Origin: B8-G4 sp033720735
GTDB lineage: Bacteria > Bacteroidota > Bacteroidia > Chitinophagales > Saprospiraceae
Length of the DNA stretch: 10,568 nucleotides
Direction of reading: 5' to 3'
Assembly (NCBI GenBank): GCA_033720735.1
Contig: JAWWBX010000139.1
Span: 1-10,568 of the forward strand
A model generated the notes under the pieces. The model had not been told where the DNA came from and did not search any database. It saw only the letters and a program-made list of their open reading frames with translations. Both the position numbers and the translations under genes were made by a program. Shown here piece by piece: positions 7,668-10,568 of the stretch. Every line of letters starts with the position of its first letter. The first letter of the stretch is position 1.

Positions 7668-9400
7668 AAACATCATCTGTACCCGAAGAGCAAGTGGCAG
7701 TCGAAAAGAGTCCGGTGATCACCGGCGCCGAAGCGGTGGTGCAGTCCTTGCTGGCCGAAGGCGTCCATACGATCTTTGGCTATCCGGGCGGGGCGATCAT
7801 GCCGGTCTACGACGCACTTTACCGGTATCAGGACACGCTCCGCCACATCCTACCACGTCACGAACAGGGGGCGATCCACGCAGCGGAGGGGTTTGCACGG
7901 GTCACGCGCCAGACAGGCGTGTGCCTGGCCACCTCGGGTCCTGGCGCGACCAATCTGATCACCGGGCTGGGCGACGCATATCTGGATTCTACGCCGATCG
8001 TGTGCATTACCGGTCAGGTGCCGCGTCACGTACTCGGGACAGATGCCTTCCAGGAGACCGACGTGATCGGTTGCACCATGCCCGTCACCAAATGGAACTA
8101 CCAGATCACCAGTGCCTCAGAGATCCCGGAGATCTTTGCCAAGGCCTTTTACGTTGCCAATTCAGGCCGTCCCGGACCGGTGGTCATCGATATCACCAAG
8201 GACGCCCAGCTGGAGAAGGTAGCATTCGAGTATGTGCGCCAGCCGCAGATCCGTAGTTATCATCCCGTGCCGAAGATCGATCCGCAGGCGATTGCCGATG
8301 CCGCAGCGGCCATCAATGCCGCACAGCGACCGCTGATCCTTGCGGGTCATGGGATCCAGATCGCTGGCGCAACGGATGTCTTCAGGTCATTTGTCGAGCG
8401 TAGTGGCATACCGGTAGGAGCCACGATCCATGGACTGGGTTCACTGCCGTCCGACCATCCGCTCTTTGTGGGTATGCTGGGCATGCACGGCAACTATGGC
8501 CCGAATGTCAAGACGAATGAGGCAGATCTGATAGTTGCCATCGGGATGCGCTTCGACGACCGGGTCACGGGTGATGTCAAGCGCTATGCGCGACAAGCCA
8601 GAGTTATCCATATCGAGATCGATGCCTCGGAGATCAACAAGAATGTGCAGGCCCACATCCCGGTACACGCTGATGCCAAAGAGGCCCTGGAAACCCTGCT
8701 GCCGCTGGTGGAGGCGAAAGCCTATCCGGAATGGCTCGATGAGTTTGCCAAATGTGCTGAAAAAGAGCACGAACTGGTGGTGCGCGGGGCTTTGTCACCG
8801 ACGCCTGAAGGAGCCATCAAGATGGGGCAGGTGATCAACGCCCTGAGCGAGCTGACAAACGGAGAGGCGGTCATCGCCACCGATGTGGGTCAGCATCAAA
8901 TGGCGGCTGCCCGCTACTACTGTTACCGGGGGCCAAATCAGTGGGTCTCTTCCGGGGGAGCCGGAACCATGGGATATGGCTTGCCAGCCGCCTTCGGGGC
9001 CAAGTTGGCACGGCCTGAGAAGGAGGTGATTGCCGTGATCGGCGACGGCGGGTTCCAGATGACGTTGCAGGAATTGGGGATGTGCAGCCAATGGAAGGTC
9101 GGGGTCAAGATCGTGCTCCTCGACAACAACTACCTCGGCATGGTCCGCCAGTGGCAGCAGCTGTTCTTTGATCGGCGCTACTCGGCGGTGGCCCTCGAGA
9201 ATCCGGATTTTGTGAAGATTGCAGAGGGCTTCGGTGTGCCAGGCACCCACATCACCCACTCTGACGAGATGGGAGAAGCATTGAAGATAATGCTTGAAGC
9301 AGACGGGCCTTACCTGCTGCATATCAGTGTTCTACAAGAAGAAAATGTATTTCCCATGGTACCGTCGGGGTCATCCGTTTCCGAGATCAGATTGCAGTAA
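7664..9400 (+). CDS. ilvB: Acetohydroxyacid synthase catalytic (large) subunit
   Basis: ThDP- and FAD-dependent enzyme that condenses two pyruvates to 2-acetolactate, or pyruvate with 2-oxobutyrate to 2-aceto-2-hydroxybutyrate. The protein is 578 residues, the usual length. The catalytic Glu67 lies in RHEQGA, followed by AAEGFARVTRQTGVCLATSGPGATN. ITGQVP and the FAD-region motif IGMRFDDRVTGD come next. The C-terminal ThDP motif runs from GDGG (Gly460-Asp461-Gly462) to Asn488-Asn489, followed by YLGMVRQWQ. These features separate it from pyruvate oxidase and other ThDP relatives, and the adjacent ilvN confirms the assignment. The ATG overlaps the ilvD stop. The TAA is separated from the ilvN ATG by one base, favouring equal production of the two subunits. 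Confidence 0.97.
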   Translation: MKTSSVPEEQVAVEKSPVITGAEAVVQSLLAEGVHTIFGYPGGAIMPVYDALYRYQDTLRHILPRHEQGAIHAAEGFARVTRQTGVCLATSGPGATNLITGLGDAYLDSTPIVCITGQVPRHVLGTDAFQETDVIGCTMPVTKWNYQITSASEIPEIFAKAFYVANSGRPGPVVIDITKDAQLEKVAFEYVRQPQIRSYHPVPKIDPQAIADAAAAINAAQRPLILAGHGIQIAGATDVFRSFVERSGIPVGATIHGLGSLPSDHPLFVGMLGMHGNYGPNVKTNEADLIVAIGMRFDDRVTGDVKRYARQARVIHIEIDASEINKNVQAHIPVHADAKEALETLLPLVEAKAYPEWLDEFAKCAEKEHELVVRGALSPTPEGAIKMGQVINALSELTNGEAVIATDVGQHQMAAARYYCYRGPNQWVSSGGAGTMGYGLPAAFGAKLARPEKEVIAVIGDGGFQMTLQELGMCSQWKVGVKIVLLDNNYLGMVRQWQQLFFDRRYSAVALENPDFVKIAEGFGVPGTHITHSDEMGEALKIMLEADGPYLLHISVLQEENVFPMVPSGSSVSEIRLQ

Positions 9401-9401
9401 G

Positions 9402-9956
9402 ATGACACAGGAGTTTACCATATCCGTCTTCACAGAAAATCACACAGGCTTGTTGTCGCGTGTGGTCTCGGTCTTTACGCGGAGGCACATCAATATCGAG
9501 AGCCTGACCACCTCGCCCTCGTCCATGCCGGGCATTCACCGCTTCACCATCGTGGTCAATGTGACCGAAGACCTGGTACGCAAACTTGTCGCGCAGCTCG
9601 ACAAGCAAGTGGAAGTTCTCAAGGCCTTCTACTATCATCAGGACGAGATCGTCTATCAGGAGATCGCGCTGTACAAAGTGCCGACACATATCTTGTATGA
9701 CGGCAGTCATGTCGAAAAGCTTCTGCGGAAATACCATGCCCGGATCATCGATGTGGAGCAGGAGTACGTCATCATCGAGAAAACCGGGCACCAGCACGAA
9801 ACACAAGGCCTGCTCGACGAATTGTCCGAATTGGGGATCTACGAGTTTGTCCGGTCGGGAAGGGTAGCAGTGGTCAAACCCATGGAGCAGCTCAACCATT
9901 ATTTGAAAACACAAGGTGTCGTCATGACCGCAGTGACGCCTGAAAAAACTGAATAA
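9402..9956 (+). CDS. ilvN: Acetohydroxyacid synthase regulatory (small) subunit
   Basis: Activates IlvB and normally confers feedback inhibition by valine. The protein is 184 residues, with an N-terminal ACT domain (about 4-77) and the C-terminal domain typical of IlvH-type small subunits (about 85-165). Residues equivalent to the E. coli IlvH valine site (Asn11, Gly14, Asn29) are kept as Asn13, Gly16 and Asn31 in ENHTGLLSRV and INIESLT, so valine sensing is probably intact. The ATG at 9402 is preferred over an in-frame upstream ATG at 9294, because the extra 36 codons would lie in the ilvB coding region and the ACT domain begins at residue 4. One base separates it from ilvB and eight bases separate it from ilvC. 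Confidence 0.95.
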   Translation: MTQEFTISVFTENHTGLLSRVVSVFTRRHINIESLTTSPSSMPGIHRFTIVVNVTEDLVRKLVAQLDKQVEVLKAFYYHQDEIVYQEIALYKVPTHILYDGSHVEKLLRKYHARIIDVEQEYVIIEKTGHQHETQGLLDELSELGIYEFVRSGRVAVVKPMEQLNHYLKTQGVVMTAVTPEKTE

Positions 9957-9964
9957 CAACTACC

Positions 9965-10568
9965 ATGGCACAGCTCAATTTTGGTGGGGTCACCGAACAC
10001 GTCGTGACCCGTGAGGAATTTCCGCTGGAAAAGGCGCGGGAAGTATTGCAAAACGAAACCATTGCCGTGATCGGGTATGGGGTGCAGGGCCCTGGCCAGG
10101 CACTCAACTTGCGCGACAACGGATTTCGGGTTATTGTGGGCCAACGCAGCCCGTCCCCGTCGTGGGACAAGGCCATTGCTGACGGATTCGTCCCCGGCGA
10201 AACCCTGTTTTCCATCGCAGAGGCGGCCCGACGGGGTACCATCATCATGTACTTGCTTTCCGATGCAGCGCAGATCGCCCTTTGGGACCAGGTGCGCCCG
10301 CACCTGACCGCTGGCAAGGCACTCTACTTTTCCCATGGATTCGGGATCACTTATCGCGAAGAGACCGGGATCGTACCGCCGGAGGACGTCGACGTGATCC
10401 TGGTGGCGCCCAAGGGCTCCGGCACCAGCCTGCGCCGACTCTTTCTGGCGGGGCGCGGTCTCAACTCCAGTTACGCGATCCATCAGGATGCCACCGGGCG
10501 CGCCTACGACCGAACCATCGCTTTGGGCATTGGTGTCGGTTCTGGCTACCTGTTTGAGACAGATTTCC
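9965..10568 (+). CDS. ilvC: Ketol-acid reductoisomerase, fungal-like form (3' end beyond the window)
   Basis: Isomerises and reduces acetolactate or acetohydroxybutyrate to the dihydroxy acids used by IlvD. The window holds 201 complete codons and one base of the next. The N-terminal Rossmann domain is clear: GYGVQGPGQALNLRDNG begins at Gly37, and the cofactor-choosing loop GQRSPSPSW (59-67) has Arg61, Ser62, Ser64 and Ser66, which suggests NADPH; that is inference. The conserved His124 lies in YFSHGFG. Motifs such as LLSDAAQ, DVILVAPKGSG and GRGLNSS resemble the yeast mitochondrial Ilv5 type more than E. coli IlvC. The metal-binding Asp and Glu would follow soon after the cut. The ATG lies eight bases after ilvN in an A-rich leader (AATAACAACTACC) without a Shine-Dalgarno, a typical Bacteroidota start. 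Confidence 0.96.
   Translation, partial: MAQLNFGGVTEHVVTREEFPLEKAREVLQNETIAVIGYGVQGPGQALNLRDNGFRVIVGQRSPSPSWDKAIADGFVPGETLFSIAEAARRGTIIMYLLSDAAQIALWDQVRPHLTAGKALYFSHGFGITYREETGIVPPEDVDVILVAPKGSGTSLRRLFLAGRGLNSSYAIHQDATGRAYDRTIALGIGVGSGYLFETDF

Noticed and set aside
9294..9401. In-frame ATG extending IlvN by 36 residues
   Set aside because: The extra codons lie over the end of ilvB in another frame, and the ACT domain begins right after the ATG at 9402.
1..10568. Defence system, mobile element, CRISPR array or tRNA
   Set aside because: The coding space is filled by biosynthetic genes and one unknown helical protein. No array-like repeats, transposase motifs or tRNA-like cloverleaf were seen.

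Overview
The window looks like a chromosomal segment of a bacterium in the phylum Bacteroidota, possibly in or near the Saprospiria (Lewinella-like). Four things point there. The LeuA is short. The IlvD, IlvC and LeuC N-termini are the kind I associate with this phylum. The start codons mostly lack Shine-Dalgarno sequences. A TACTTTTG element before leuA fits the Bacteroidota -7 promoter consensus TAnnTTTG. Base composition is clearly above 50% GC by eye. The phylum is fairly secure; the class is a guess.

Layout. Positions 1-1548 (minus strand) carry a long, all-helical, TPR-like protein of unknown function that runs off the left edge. A 144-base divergent intergenic region (1549-1692) follows. 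From 1693 to the right edge, eight genes lie on the plus strand with gaps of 0-16 bases or short overlaps: leuA, leuC, leuD, leuB, ilvD, ilvB, ilvN and ilvC (cut by the right edge). They look like one operon read from a promoter just before leuA.

How the genes work together. IlvBN (acetohydroxyacid synthase), IlvC (ketol-acid reductoisomerase) and IlvD (dihydroxyacid dehydratase) form the common pathway from pyruvate or 2-oxobutyrate to the 2-oxo acids of valine and isoleucine. LeuA, LeuCD and LeuB extend 2-oxoisovalerate by one carbon to 2-oxoisocaproate, the leucine precursor. All steps are present except threonine deaminase (ilvA) and the final aminotransferase (ilvE), which must lie elsewhere or beyond the right edge. 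Key catalytic residues are intact in every enzyme, and I see no frameshift, mobile element, RNA gene or CRISPR array.

Nothing here is an exciting new system. The points worth a second look are the uncharacterised divergent protein, a fungal/mitochondrial-like IlvC, a LeuA lacking the leucine-sensing domain beside an IlvN with its valine site intact, a clear TTG start for ilvD, and a promoter region with an inverted repeat and repeated TGGTTA words.
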